Source of the DNA: Oscheius onirici
Lineage: Eukaryota > Nematoda > Chromadorea > Rhabditida > Rhabditidae
Reading direction: 5' to 3'
NCBI GenBank assembly: GCA_932521025.1
Contig: OW051471.1
Location: 1,364,001 to 1,428,000, forward strand
Length of the DNA: 64,000 bases
Each line of letters opens with the position of its first letter. The first letter of the stretch is position 1. Of the stretch, positions 33,470 through 44,462 are shown one piece after another. The translations under genes and the position numbers were made by a program. Under the pieces are notes generated by a model that searched no databases, was not told the DNA's origin, and saw nothing but the letters and a program-made list of their open reading frames with translations.

Positions 33470-35885
33470 TTTTCTCAAACTCTACTAAAAACAAGAAAAA
33501 AAGAACCGTATTTTGGGTCAAACCCTTGTCGAAAACATTCGGGAGAGGACAAAAGAAAACCAGTGGTGAGAGGAAAATAATCCGGAGATGGGGAATTAAC
33601 ACGAGCAGTTAGTAAATACAGACAGAGCATCGTTTTACCTTGGTTTCTAGTTGGTTTTTAGGTTGTTTTGGTTAGGAAAATTAACAAAAACAATGTCAAA
33701 GTTAGGATATTTTGAAAGGTTTGGAAACAGAATCAGGGGTGGAACCAGCCTGAAGACAACTTCTGACGCTTTTTTTCCAAAATGTTCTGAATTGTTCAGA
33801 AACTTACAGAAAAATCTTTATGTTTCATTAGTCAGGTGATAGCTCGAGAAAGGCTGGGAATAGGTGAGATTCTCTTTCACAGAAAATAGGCACTAGTCAT
33901 GATATCGTGGTTTTGAACCAATGAAAAAGATAGAATATTGTTTCATGTAGATTCAGAACAACTACAATTAGCAATACTGGTGAGTGCTACCCTTTGTCGA
34001 AATAGGGTATCATAAAAGTATAAATGTTTCACGTAGCTGATATAAGTCTGCAACTATTCACGTTGTACTGGTCTAGCTGTATATTATCGGGCCAAACAGT
34101 GCACTTCTCTATTAATCAAATAACTTTCCAGCAGATTATAAAGTCTCAAATTGTGGCCTTTTTAGACCCGAGAAATGACTCAGAGCACATCGACTGATGG
34201 TGTTGATTATACAAAATAATGTTTCGTAACCCCCACATAGACAAGTCAAACCTCCGAAACTCGGTTATCTTTTGGCAAATTGCTGCAAATTGCATAATTG
34301 AAAATGCATGAAAAAAATAAAATTGGGAACAACTTTCCTATAGTTGTCTGAAATCGAAAATAACTCAGAACCTAACGACCTTCTGGATTGTTTATGAAAA
34401 AAATGTTTCGTAACCACTGGATACATTATTCAAATCTTGGAAACGCAGTACGATACCGGAAGTCGCAGGAAAAATATGAAATCTCTCCAACGTTTGTTTT
34501 TTTTTTGCAAAAAAAACTGTTTCGTAACCTTCCCATAGTCAATTGAATTATTGACAAATCGGTAGAAAAGCATAAAAAAGAGCAGAAAGTAAAGGCATTT
34601 TGGGGCGTTTCTCGCCCGCCTTCACACAGTCTAAACTGATAATGGAATGGCTATGCGTCACAAAACAAAGGCCTCTTTCTTCCCCCGACTCGCGGCCCAT
34701 TTCGTCACTTCTAACTGTTTTTTCTAAGGAATTCGGCCGCGAAAAACATCAAATTTTAAAGAAAAGAGACAAAAAATGGGCAGAATGGAAGAGAGAAGAA
34801 AGAGGGCTCTAGAAACTGGGTGAGAGATCAACAAGACACACAGTAGCCAGAATTTTGGGGCGTTTGGGCGAAAATGTGGTACGTAATGCGGGAATAATTT
34901 TCATGGAGGGGTCAGGATCACTGTGGTTTTGATACTTTTCTACCAGTTATTGAGCTCTGTGCTTGTTTTTCTTATTCTCGCGGGAAAAGTTATTGATTTT
35001 TTGGTTGATTAGACGAAATGCGCTAGGGTGTCGAGGAGAAAGCGGCTAATTTTTTTAGTTTTCGAACTTTGAAGGGTTTTGAGAACTAGTGCATAGTCGT
35101 TTTATATTTTCGGTGGCTAACTTCTCTGGATCGAATGATATGGCAAGATTTTTGCTATATAAAAATGTTGAAACTACTCTGAAAAAGCAAAACGCAACAT
35201 TTTGTTTCTTTTCGGTGTTCACGAGTTTCACTGAAGCGACCTTTTTTGCTTACATAGTAAACTTGAAACATGTCCGTCGAGGGGAGCCCCTTTTGAATAG
35301 CATAACATTCTCTCAACCTATATTTTTTGGTTAGGTAGACTGATTTTTGAGGAAGCCTGAGTTTATTGATTTTAGAGCTTTTCAAAGGTTTTCAGATGGT
35401 AGGTACCTGGTTGTTTTATGGGTTTTCGGGGAAGGTCAGCGAAAGAAGATCTACTCATAATACCTTGATACCAATGCTAAAATTCTTCCCATGAGAATTT
35501 TTTGCAGAATCCAGTAGATTTGTGCAAAACTACGGCCTGTTTTGGTAAAAGAAAATCCTCTGATTCCTCATTTTTGTGCCAGAAGCAACGTCTTTTTTAG
35601 CTCTGAATTTGTTATTGAAAGAGTCACACAACAAAATTTTGCTATTTACTTGTGCTGAAACATCGTTTAGGAAGAATTTACACTTTTTAGTTTGTAGAAG
35701 TGAAAAATCAAAGACAACATAACAAAACTTCAAGAAAAGCTCTGATTTCATACTCTAAACGAAACATTTTCTTTTCTTTCAGAAAATTTTCTGCTCTTAC
35801 TCATTTTTCCAATTATCTTCCAAAAAAACCATTTTCAGCTAGTCCACATGAATTAGACCAGTTGTCCCAAGGTCTTTTCAAAAAA
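33470..35885. other. Intergenic between divergent amphiphysin and TMEM185 genes
   Basis: 2.4 kb with no convincing coding exon. The stretch TCGGCCGCGAAAAACATCAA at 34735-34755 lies in a GC-richer part that could be 5' UTR or promoter of TMEM185, but nothing decides this. Confidence 0.4.
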
Positions 35886-38800
35886 TGGAGATTAGTCTCG
35901 GTGTCGTCTTCAAGGGCTTCAATGCTTCGTAAGTTTTTCTCTCATTTTTTTCTCAAAAACCAAAATTTCCAGAAAATTCGTCCTCTACCTTAGTCTCCTA
36001 ATCTTTCTCATCCTGTTCTCTCTGCGTCTGGACAGCAGGACCCAAATTAGCTACATTTTCGTCTTTTTGCCACTCTGGACGTGTCATCTGGCAGTTTTTG
36101 TCGGAGCCATAGTGGGAATTCTGTCCTTCTGCATCAGGCCTCCTAACAGGTACTTTCTGAATTGATTTTTTTTTCATTCATTTTTTAGGCGTTTTGGCAG
36201 CTGCAAATCTAGTTTTTGGTAGAAACAGACGAATTTGCCAAAAGCTTAGCTACCTTAGATTGCGTTGAGAGGTCACAATCAAAAATGCTGAAACATTTCT
36301 CAAGTTCGTTTTCTTTCGCCATGCAGCGAGACTTTTGAATTCTCCCGCCTCCTTTTGAGGCTTTTTCAAAAGTTTTTTTTGTAGGAAAAACCTGATTGTT
36401 CGAAATATACGTCTCAAAACAGCTGTTTTCATCGTGTTTTTCAACAGATTCTATTTTTTTGCGTTCATATATGTGATAGATCGAGTTCGATTAGGCTTCC
36501 AAGTCTAGAGATGAACATAACCCGTTGATGAAACATTTTTTCTACAGAATGGTAATAGAGATTCTTACTTGTACTATCAGTATCTTTCACCCAAATTTTT
36601 CCCATTTTAGTGAAATTCCAGTGACGACTTGTAAACGTTTTGTCTTGTTTATTTTGGAAACCCACATGTGTCAAACTTTTTTTGTTGCGACGGGTACAAA
36701 AAGATCCGTTAGCGACGTATGACCCGGTTGACTACCGATGAACTGTGTTGATTTCCAATCACAGAGCTAGAAAAAGAACGAAGAAGTGTTTTCCTTCGGA
36801 AGACTTCACAGCCTGGGTGGTGAAGCGAATTCTTTGCCAAGGTAGGTAAAAACTTGTAAGACCAAGCTTTTATTATATCAAGACAGAGGATATCACAGAA
36901 ACAGCAACAATCGGCAAAACAGAGACGAGGGACAACAACTCCCTTGCTCAAAAATAATTCAACAACTATAATACTAAAATTAGGATTGGGGAGTCAGATG
37001 TGGCGGAGACAAGTTGGTGCGCACGGCGACGCGGGTATACAGTAACATGATTGCGGGAGATTCAAATGTGGGGCGGAAGGAAACAGAAAGAATAACTAAC
37101 TGTTGGGATTCCTGACATATTGAACGCTCTGCCGTTCTTTCGTCAACTTTTAAACACTCTCGCTCCAAGAGTATTTGTTGTCCGACCAAGTGCTATAGAA
37201 GTTTGAGAGTCAAAAACACTCTAGAATCCCAAAAACTGCAGTTTTGGATAAATTTTACACTTTTTGTGAACAATGGTCGATTGCTACAACTAACGGAACT
37301 ATTCGGATGATTTTGAGTAAAAAAACTAGTTTTATACGAAAGCCACCTTCTAGGAATGACCCACGAGGCCCGTTTACTTACTTTCTGAAGCACAAAACAT
37401 TCCAAAAGCTCTTGAATTCAGCTCAAAACAATAACTGTTTCAACAAATCTACGTAGCAAGGTGGTCTAGATATCCATTCTTCGCTGTCTGAAGCTGTCGG
37501 GTAAACTAAAAATATAGAAATACAATTTCCAGAAACGACATCATCGTCAAGAATGACTTCGTAGCTATGATTCTAACTGCAGTCGAGCACTGCTTTCTAC
37601 TAGCCTTTGACAGTCTCGTCTTTTACAAGGTTTGTTTCAGTTTTTAGTTCTATACAGAACTTTGTCCATTAGTTTACTGCGATCCTTTGAACCTGCATTT
37701 TTACACCATTTTCAGCTGGAATACGACCATAATCCTTCGGATGTACTCATTCATTGGACTATCGTCTTTACGCCGCTCTTTGCTCTGTCTATTTTCTCTC
37801 TGGGAGTGGCGGTCTGGGCTCTGAAACATGAAAAATCTTTGGAGGTTGGTTTCAGAGAGATACAGAGGCTGTAACCGTAACAGTGACAGTAACCCTCAAA
37901 AATTTCCAGTTCGAATTCCTGTACGCAATCAACATCATCCAGTTCTTTTTCGTTTCCTTCAAGCTGGACGACCAGATTGACTGGAGCTGGGCAGTGGTCT
38001 TCATACCGCTCTGGGTCGTTCTCTCACTGAGTGCTGTAGGAGTATTGTATGCTCTGGTTTTGTCTATTGTTCTGGCCAGATCTAGACATCTTATGCCGTC
38101 GCACAGAAGGTAGGATATTCTTTCCTTGGGTGTAAAGTTATATATCGTCGACATATCAAAGCTCTAGAAAAAGTGATAAATTTATAATTTTTGTGTTTTT
38201 ATCGACTATCTAAAGTTTCATTTAGTGAAAAGCATTTTGGGACACTTTTACCATGAAATCTCAAATCAAGAGGTTCTTAATTTCATAATTTGTTCAGTTA
38301 GATTGCGTAGAAAATGGTATACTTCCGTGGTATAGAGAATATAATAGTGCAAACTGACATCGAGACATCTTCTATAGTTACTGAAACAAAAACATCAAAA
38401 AAAAATTCCAGGCAACACCTCTACTCGGCCGTTCTTCACACCTTCCTAGTCATCCCAGCTCTGGCAACACTGGTCATGTTGACAGGAAAATTAGACGCCC
38501 AGCATTGGCCGGAGAAGGATCAAGTAGCCAAAATGCCATTTTCGGTAGGTTTTTTGTTTTTTATTTGTTTTGGTCATATGGTAAGCAAGTCACATTGTTG
38601 CGAGTAGTAGAGTTAGGTAACAACCCTGCCATTCCAAATTTTGCTTCGTTGTCTTGGCACTTGTATGTAGCGAAAGTATGTGTAGTAGAAGTAGAAGGAA
38701 GTAGCACTTGTATGTGTAGCTTTTCTAGTTGCGACTTGTTACAAGTAATTAATTATGTGCACAAAGCTACCACCTTTATATCACGTACACTAACATACAG

Positions 38801-40692
38801 AGACGCAAGAGCAATTTCAAATGGACCGACCGACTTCGTCGCCTGGCAGCGTCGTAGCACTAAACTTTTCTGCCTGCTTTTTATCGTTTTCTAAACGGTT
38901 CTTCTACCGGACAATAGTTTTTTATTCCTTTCAAACTGCCCTTACTTGCCTCTTTCACAGTAGAAACAAAGATACGCTACAACAAAAGTACCTTGCATGT
39001 AATCCTGACAATGCCTAACTTATCACGACGAAACTCGTGGCCTCGGACAAATAACCAAACCAGCAAACAAACAGAGTCGGCCACAGACAACATAGCGCTA
39101 GTTTGAATTTTGTCTCGGCAAATTGAAGAGCCTACTTTTGAGAAACACTTGTATGTAGTGAAAAAAAGTCATATTTCGGGGAAAATAACATGCATGTTAG
39201 TAGTTGTTGAATTATTTTTGAGCAAGGGTGTTATTGTCCCTCGTCTCTGTTTTGCCGATTGTTGCTGTTTCTGTGATACTCTGTCTTGATATAATAAAAG
39301 CTTGGTCTTACAAGTTTTTACTTACCTTGGCAAGTAAGAAAGTTTTTGGAAAAAAACTGCTGACGCGAGATTGAATGCTAAGTCCAAAAACATCTGTTCA
39401 AGTATAATCACTATCCATTTTCAGGTAATCTTCTGTCCTCTCTGTCTCTCGCTCCTTCTTATGATGGTCATGGCTTTTGGGAACGGCGGCGGCAACATCT
39501 GGTGGTTTGGGATGAGAAGACCCTTCTGTACATTCTTACTGGACACTTTTCCCTGTCTGGGACAGTATGCCAATGTCAGCTATAAGGTCAGTTTTATGGT
39601 TTTGAGTCCCACGAAAAAAAAACCAGAACTGCGAGAAGTAATCGTATTTGTAGACTGGCTAAAACTGAAAAAGTCTGCTATCAGTTTTTTGCAGCTCAAG
39701 GAGGCACCGAGTATTGAAGATTGTGAAAATATACACATGCGTGCTTGTTGAAAAAAAATTTGTTGTTGCAATGTTTTTGGGTTAGGTGTCCAATGCTGGT
39801 ATTCCTTAGTGACTCGGCCGATAGAAACAAAGTAATTTGAGTTTTGACGTAATTCTGCGAAAATAACCTATAGTCAGTTCTGATTTGCTAGGATCGGTAC
39901 AGGTAAGAGTTCGTTGTAAGACCCACCGTACAAAAAAAGGAATGTTCCCTGTGGGTTATACAGTCTCCACTGCCCTGTTTCCATGCGTCAAAATTGAAAA
40001 ATAGTCTCTTTTGATGACCGTTGCGTTTTCACAAAATTTCAGCTTGGGACGGCTAGACGAATATGGGAAACCAACCCCTTTTTGTTGACCTCGCATTAAA
40101 ACATTTTTCGTACTGGGTGCTGTCAGTCCTCCGGTTTTTTATATTCCAGGCTGAAAACAGTCCAAACAAACTACCTATTTTAGCCTAGATAGCCTATATA
40201 GTTTTAGTGAAGCCTTTATACAAGTTCAGCATTTCTAGTTGTAATTGTATCTTGCTAAGAAAATCAAAAACATTCAGCTGAAAGCTGTCAAAGTAAGCCC
40301 TCGTCCAAAAGGGAAGTACTGGTTTTCTGCTGCTTTCACGACTCTTCAATGGTGCCCCAAATTAGTTTCTTCAGCATATGCAGACACTGAAACAGAGTTT
40401 ATAAGCGTGAACCCATGATTCTTTTAATAATGTTTTCGATTTTCTTAGCAAGATACAATTACAACTAGAAATGCTGAACTTGATATAAGGCTTCTTGAAG
40501 CAAAAACAGGAACACTCGAACACTCGTATACTTGTCCCCTATTCTCATGTTTCCCCTGAACCAAAAAACTTTCTAATTCAGATCGGTGCCACTCGAAGTC
40601 CCTCAGCCGTCTCCAGTTCCTCTAATTCGGACGAAGCTGACAAGCCGCTTCGTCCAATTATGCCCTTTGTTACCATAGATTGTCCCGATTAG
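35886..40692 (+). CDS. TMEM185: TMEM185-family multispanning membrane protein
   Basis: A conserved animal membrane protein of unknown biochemical function. Eight exons: 35886-35929, 35973-36149, 37533-37629, 37716-37844, 37910-38109, 38412-38544, 39425-39586 and 40582-40692. They total 350 aa, the same length as I recall for human TMEM185A. Signatures match throughout: F-x-x-F-N-x-S-K-F at the N terminus, HWTIVFTPLFALSIFSLGVA, the CVWGFRHDRSLE-like segment AVWALKHEKSLE, INIIQFFFVSFKLDDQIDWSW, and the highly conserved FGNGGGNIWWFGMRRPFCTF-LLDTFP. About seven hydrophobic segments. The 1.4-kb intron 2 holds an LTR-like insertion, and the last intron a palindromic element. It converges on the collagen gene downstream. 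Confidence 0.93.
36683..37117 (-). mobile_element. Possible solo LTR in TMEM185 intron 2
   Basis: On the minus strand the block runs from TGTCAGGAATCCCAACAG to CCCGTCGCAACA. It contains an AATAAA (ATATAATAAAAGCTTGG) and has the TG...CA ends and size (435 bp) of BEL/Pao-type LTRs. I see no clear target duplication. About 125 bp of it (36845-36970) recurs inverted at 39205-39330 in the same gene. Confidence 0.42.
39205..39330 (+). repeat. Second copy of the LTR-like R region, TMEM185 intron 6
   Basis: Near-identical to the reverse complement of 36845-36970, including GTCTTGATATAATAAAAGCT. The sequence on either side does not match the first copy, so it is a fragment or a different family sharing this segment. 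Confidence 0.5.
40211..40491. repeat. Palindromic element in the last TMEM185 intron
   Basis: Arms of about 55 bp (40211-40266 and 40437-40491) contain TTCAGCATTTCTAGTTGTAA and its inverse. The spacer is about 170 bp. It lies just before the final exon. Confidence 0.6.
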
Positions 40693-42253
40693 ACTCTTTT
40701 CTAGTCAAAAAGACACCAAAAAAATACTAAACGTGTAAAAAGTTGTATAGTCCTCCCCAGTTGTGATCTCTTTACTGTTCTTGGCTTTATTTTCCTTTTC
40801 TCCCTCTGCTAGATTCGAAATTACTAGGACAGAAGTGCAATAAAAATTGAATTTTGAATGTTCATCGAAGCTGATTCAATAAAAGGTCATTACAGTAACC
40901 CATTTTCTTCGTGGCGAGACCGGCATAACTTCTGAACGTAGGATACCCAAGTTCCTGGTTCTATTACGTTTTAGTTCGGTCCGCCACGGAAAAAGGGTTA
41001 CGCTATCGATCTCTTTTGTCTGAATGAACTCTAAAAAGGTTTTTGTTTTCATATACCCGGAAAGTCGATCGAAAACGATTGTCTTTTTATATTGTTATAG
41101 AATAGAATAGAATAGAATATGGGTATTCACTTTGCCATAGGCAAAACATTGTTACAATGTACGAAGGGGAATAGCAGAGGGTACCAATTCAACTTTAGGA
41201 ATCAAAATAGTTTAAAAACACTCGTGCTGTGTCTATAACCGAGACGTATAATAGCCAAACTGCTGAAAAATGAGCGAAGTCTAACTGAAAGATTGAAGTA
41301 ACCAATAGTTAGCTTACCTAGAAGTTATCTAGAAGTTTTGAAGCAAAAAACTCGAAGAAACTAAAAAGGTACACTGACAAAAACTTTTTATTATAATAAT
41401 TACTTGACATGGGTGTTTCTTTGATTCTCTGTGGATGACAAGAAGCAGTATTTACAAAAACAGCAAGCACAATAAACATTTGTTGCGAACTCTGTTCAAA
41501 GGAAATGGATGAGTTTGCTTACTGTAAGGCTATAGCTCTCTACTTTTCCAGTCTGTTTCGAGATTTTGGAGAATGATGTTTTATCTGGAAACTTTACCTG
41601 GTCAAAATTGAAAAGGACTGTTCTCAACGGCTATCTAGGTTATGCGGAACAAAAAATATCGGAAGACAGAAGAAAATGCGTAGTTTGCTCAATAAAAACA
41701 AGGCTCCACCGTAGCCCATTTAATTTACCACAAGACCGGAACAACATTGAAACGTAGGATACAATTATAGCACACTAACGTAGGATAATCAGCCAGAGGC
41801 TGATTATCCTACGATAGCGTGCTATTATTGCATTTTTCGTTTCCAAAGTTCGATACCGTTTCAGTGTTTACGATAAGAGGAAAGTGGTGAAGTACATTCG
41901 CCGAAACAACTTTGAAAAAGTGGAAAGAAGAAAACGAAATTTTGCCATTAGAAAAGTTGAGCTATTTGAGCAGGTTGCCTGAAATCCTCAATTTTTCAAA
42001 AAGAAAAAGCAAGTAACGGTCATGTGTTTCAAGGATGCTATTTATGTCAAAAGAGTTTGTGAGACGTGCTGCATTGTTGGCTGAAGCACCTTACACTGTT
42101 TTGTATTCCAGAATGGATCCAGTAACAGTTCGTTGAACGAAATCGTATTGAACAAGCTGTTAAACAGTAAATACTTTCTAATATCTGAATTCTCTTGACT
42201 ACAGGTAGACAGTTTTGCATTCAAAATTCATCTTCTTTCCGAAATCACAAATT
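40693..42253. other. Convergent intergenic region with microsatellite and hairpin
   Basis: Between the 3' ends of TMEM185 and the collagen. It holds an (ATAGA)n tract at about 41096-41119 and a 27-bp-stem hairpin at 41768-41824. The stem is 25/27 matched with a 3-base loop and contains CGTAGGATAATCAGCC. No gene is seen. Confidence 0.5.
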
Positions 42254-43381
42254 TTATACTTTGAGGAGCTTCTTGACAGCATGACGGTGCCTCTTGGCGG
42301 CGACTCTTCTCTTCTTCTTTGAGACTCTGGCCTGAAATTTTTCTATTTTCTGATTGTGAAATATCGAAAGACAGAGGGACAGTTCGACCTACCCTAGGAC
42401 CATACCCTCCCCCACCTCTCGGAGGACAAGGACAGTAAGCAGCATCATTTCCAGGATTTCCACCGGTTCCATTCTGTCCCGGCTGACCATCACCGCCAGG
42501 TGATCCGGGATTTCCTGAAGGTCCTGGTGGTCCAGGGGGCCCCGGAGGTCCCATTCCAGTTCCGCCTCCAGGCTGGCCAGGCTGTCCAGGAGCTCCCAAC
42601 TGTCCTGGAGGGCCCATGGGGCCGGGAGTTCCTTGTCCTCTGCGTCCAGGAGATCCAGGATGACCGGGCTGGCCGGGTCCGCCGGGATGACCGGGTTGAC
42701 CGGCATCTCCAGCTGGTCCAGGAGGACCGGGAGGTCCACGACCACCTCCGTAACTAGACTGTCCGGGTTGACCATCGGGACCTGGGGGACCTGGAGGTCC
42801 ATTGAGTCCAGAAGGGCCTGGTGGGCCGGCGGCACACTGAAATCAGTCTTTTTGTTTCACACTTCTAATACAATAAAAGAAGTGATCCTACTACATTCGT
42901 TCGACGATTTTCTGACCCGAAAAAAACGTCCACTCACCTGAATACATCCTCCCGGACTGCTCGACATGACAGCAATTCCAGCAGTTCCTGTCCTTCCCGG
43001 CTCCCCAGGCACACCGTCCTCTCCCCGGTCTCCCGGTTGTCCAGGAGGACCTGGTGGTCCAGCCGGACAGCCAGAGGCCCTGGGACCACAATTGCACTGA
43101 TTCGGAGCTCTGTAGGCTGCTCTCTTCTGTCTGGATAACAGGAACGGATTTCCAGAATCGGTGGGTCGTCTCATAGAGTTCCAGGCTCCGTTGGCAACGT
43201 CCTAAAATTATAAATTTTGGGAGAAAAATAGTTGGGAGACCTTGAAATCCTCCATTTCGGATAGAATCTCGTCGTAAAAGTTGTTGATGTCGTTGAAGAG
43301 AAAGCCGACGGTGAGAAGACAGCCGACTATGGCAAGACCTGAGACGGCAGAAGCCGCCATAACCAGGCTTTTGGCAGACAT
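42254..43381 (-). CDS. Cuticle collagen with basic C-terminal tail
   Basis: Exons are 43241-43381, 42938-43201, 42393-42836 and 42254-42331, giving 308 aa. The N-terminal cuticle collagen domain ([20 protein letters not shown], then [18 protein letters not shown]) carries the membrane anchor. The processing site is SRQKRAAY. Cysteine clusters are CNCG-x5-C, CIQ-C and YCPCPP. Two Gly-X-Y blocks are glycine-proline rich. Unusually, a separate last exon adds 25 residues, [20 protein letters not shown] and onward, highly basic. Upstream, a TATA box at 44150 and a GTAAGT donor at 44082-44087 suggest a non-coding first exon, with a 0.7-kb leader intron ending at the start codon. Confidence 0.9.
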
Positions 43382-43404
43382 CTTGAATGGGACATTTTGG
43401 GATA

Positions 43405-43665
43405 GAAGGTTTGCAACGCCCTTCCAGGGCTAAAGTTAGCTACTATCCCCCCTGTTTTTCCTTTGCCTGAACCACTTGAAAACCGTTTCTGTATAGGAAC
43501 TACCAAAAACAGAAGCCAAGTCTTCGCACTTGTCGTGTTACAACGTGTTACACTAACTCCTTTCCCCTTAATTGTGCGCACAAATTGCTCCATTTTCATT
43601 GCCAATTAAAGCTTCCTACAGACACACACAGAGAGAGAGACCTGGGAGCAATTTAAAGTGGATAT
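43405..43665. repeat. Dispersed repeat in the collagen leader region
   Basis: Begins GGTTTGCAACGCCCTTCCAG and ends near GACCTGGGAGCAATTTAAAG, as at 30588-30875. It lies immediately upstream of the collagen start codon, in what looks like a 5' UTR intron. Confidence 0.5.
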
Positions 43666-44149
43666 TCAAGATGTTCTGGAGGAATTGAAGAAACGAGTCA
43701 GATCTCAGTATATGTCTTCTGGGTAAAACATAATATAATTCAAAGAAAATCAAATCGTGGAAATTTTTCAAGGGAAGACACTAAATTTTGAGCTAAATTC
43801 GCTAGTCTACTGGTCAAAAGTTTCCTGGCTTGGAGAAGCGGTCATAGATGGTCTAGAATTTTTTGAAGCCGCCACAAAGCTACGAGCAAAAAATTCAAAT
43901 GTTCAATGTGTAAACCTACTGAATGAAACGACAAGATTTAGCTCAAAACGGTTCTGGAACTCTAGACACGATTTTGACAGTTTGTTGTATGGATTGACAA
44001 GAAACGACTGATTGTGAATGTACTCTGTCAAAAGCCGAGTAAACGTTATGTGTGAAACAATTTTAAAGGAAAATAACTGGTACTTACAACAAGAAGAGCA
44101 GTTGCCTTGAAGAACCGCTGCTACCTTTCCACTTCCTTCATTTATCCTC

Positions 44150-44157
44150 TATTTATA
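44150..44157 (-). promoter_or_regulatory. Candidate TATA box for the collagen
   Basis: TATAAATA on the minus strand, about 30 bp before a GC-richer block that ends in a consensus donor (GTAAGT at 44082-44087). This fits a promoter plus short non-coding exon located about 0.75 kb upstream of the collagen ATG. Confidence 0.4.
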
Positions 44158-44462
44158 CCCAGTTATTTACTCCTCCTTGACCTCGCTTTTGAGTGCCAAA
44201 AACCGTAATCGGAATTCACTCTATTGAGAGAAACGGTCACAAACATTAGCGTCGCTAAGGGAAATCGGGTTTCGGTTCAAGAGTGCCGCTAGTGAAAAGG
44301 CACTTATAGCTAATAATGGGACAATGGTGACGTGGGGAAAATGACTTTTTGTTTGCTTGAAAAAGTAAGAGTTGGGACACAATCGAGCACAATCAAGATT
44401 AACACAAGGTCTTTCAACACTGGAATGAAGAGGGATCCGAAAGATCAATGACATTTTTTGTG

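Noticed and set aside
36683-37117. Complete LTR retrotransposon
   Set aside because: No gag or pol coding sequence and no matching target duplication; at most a solo LTR.
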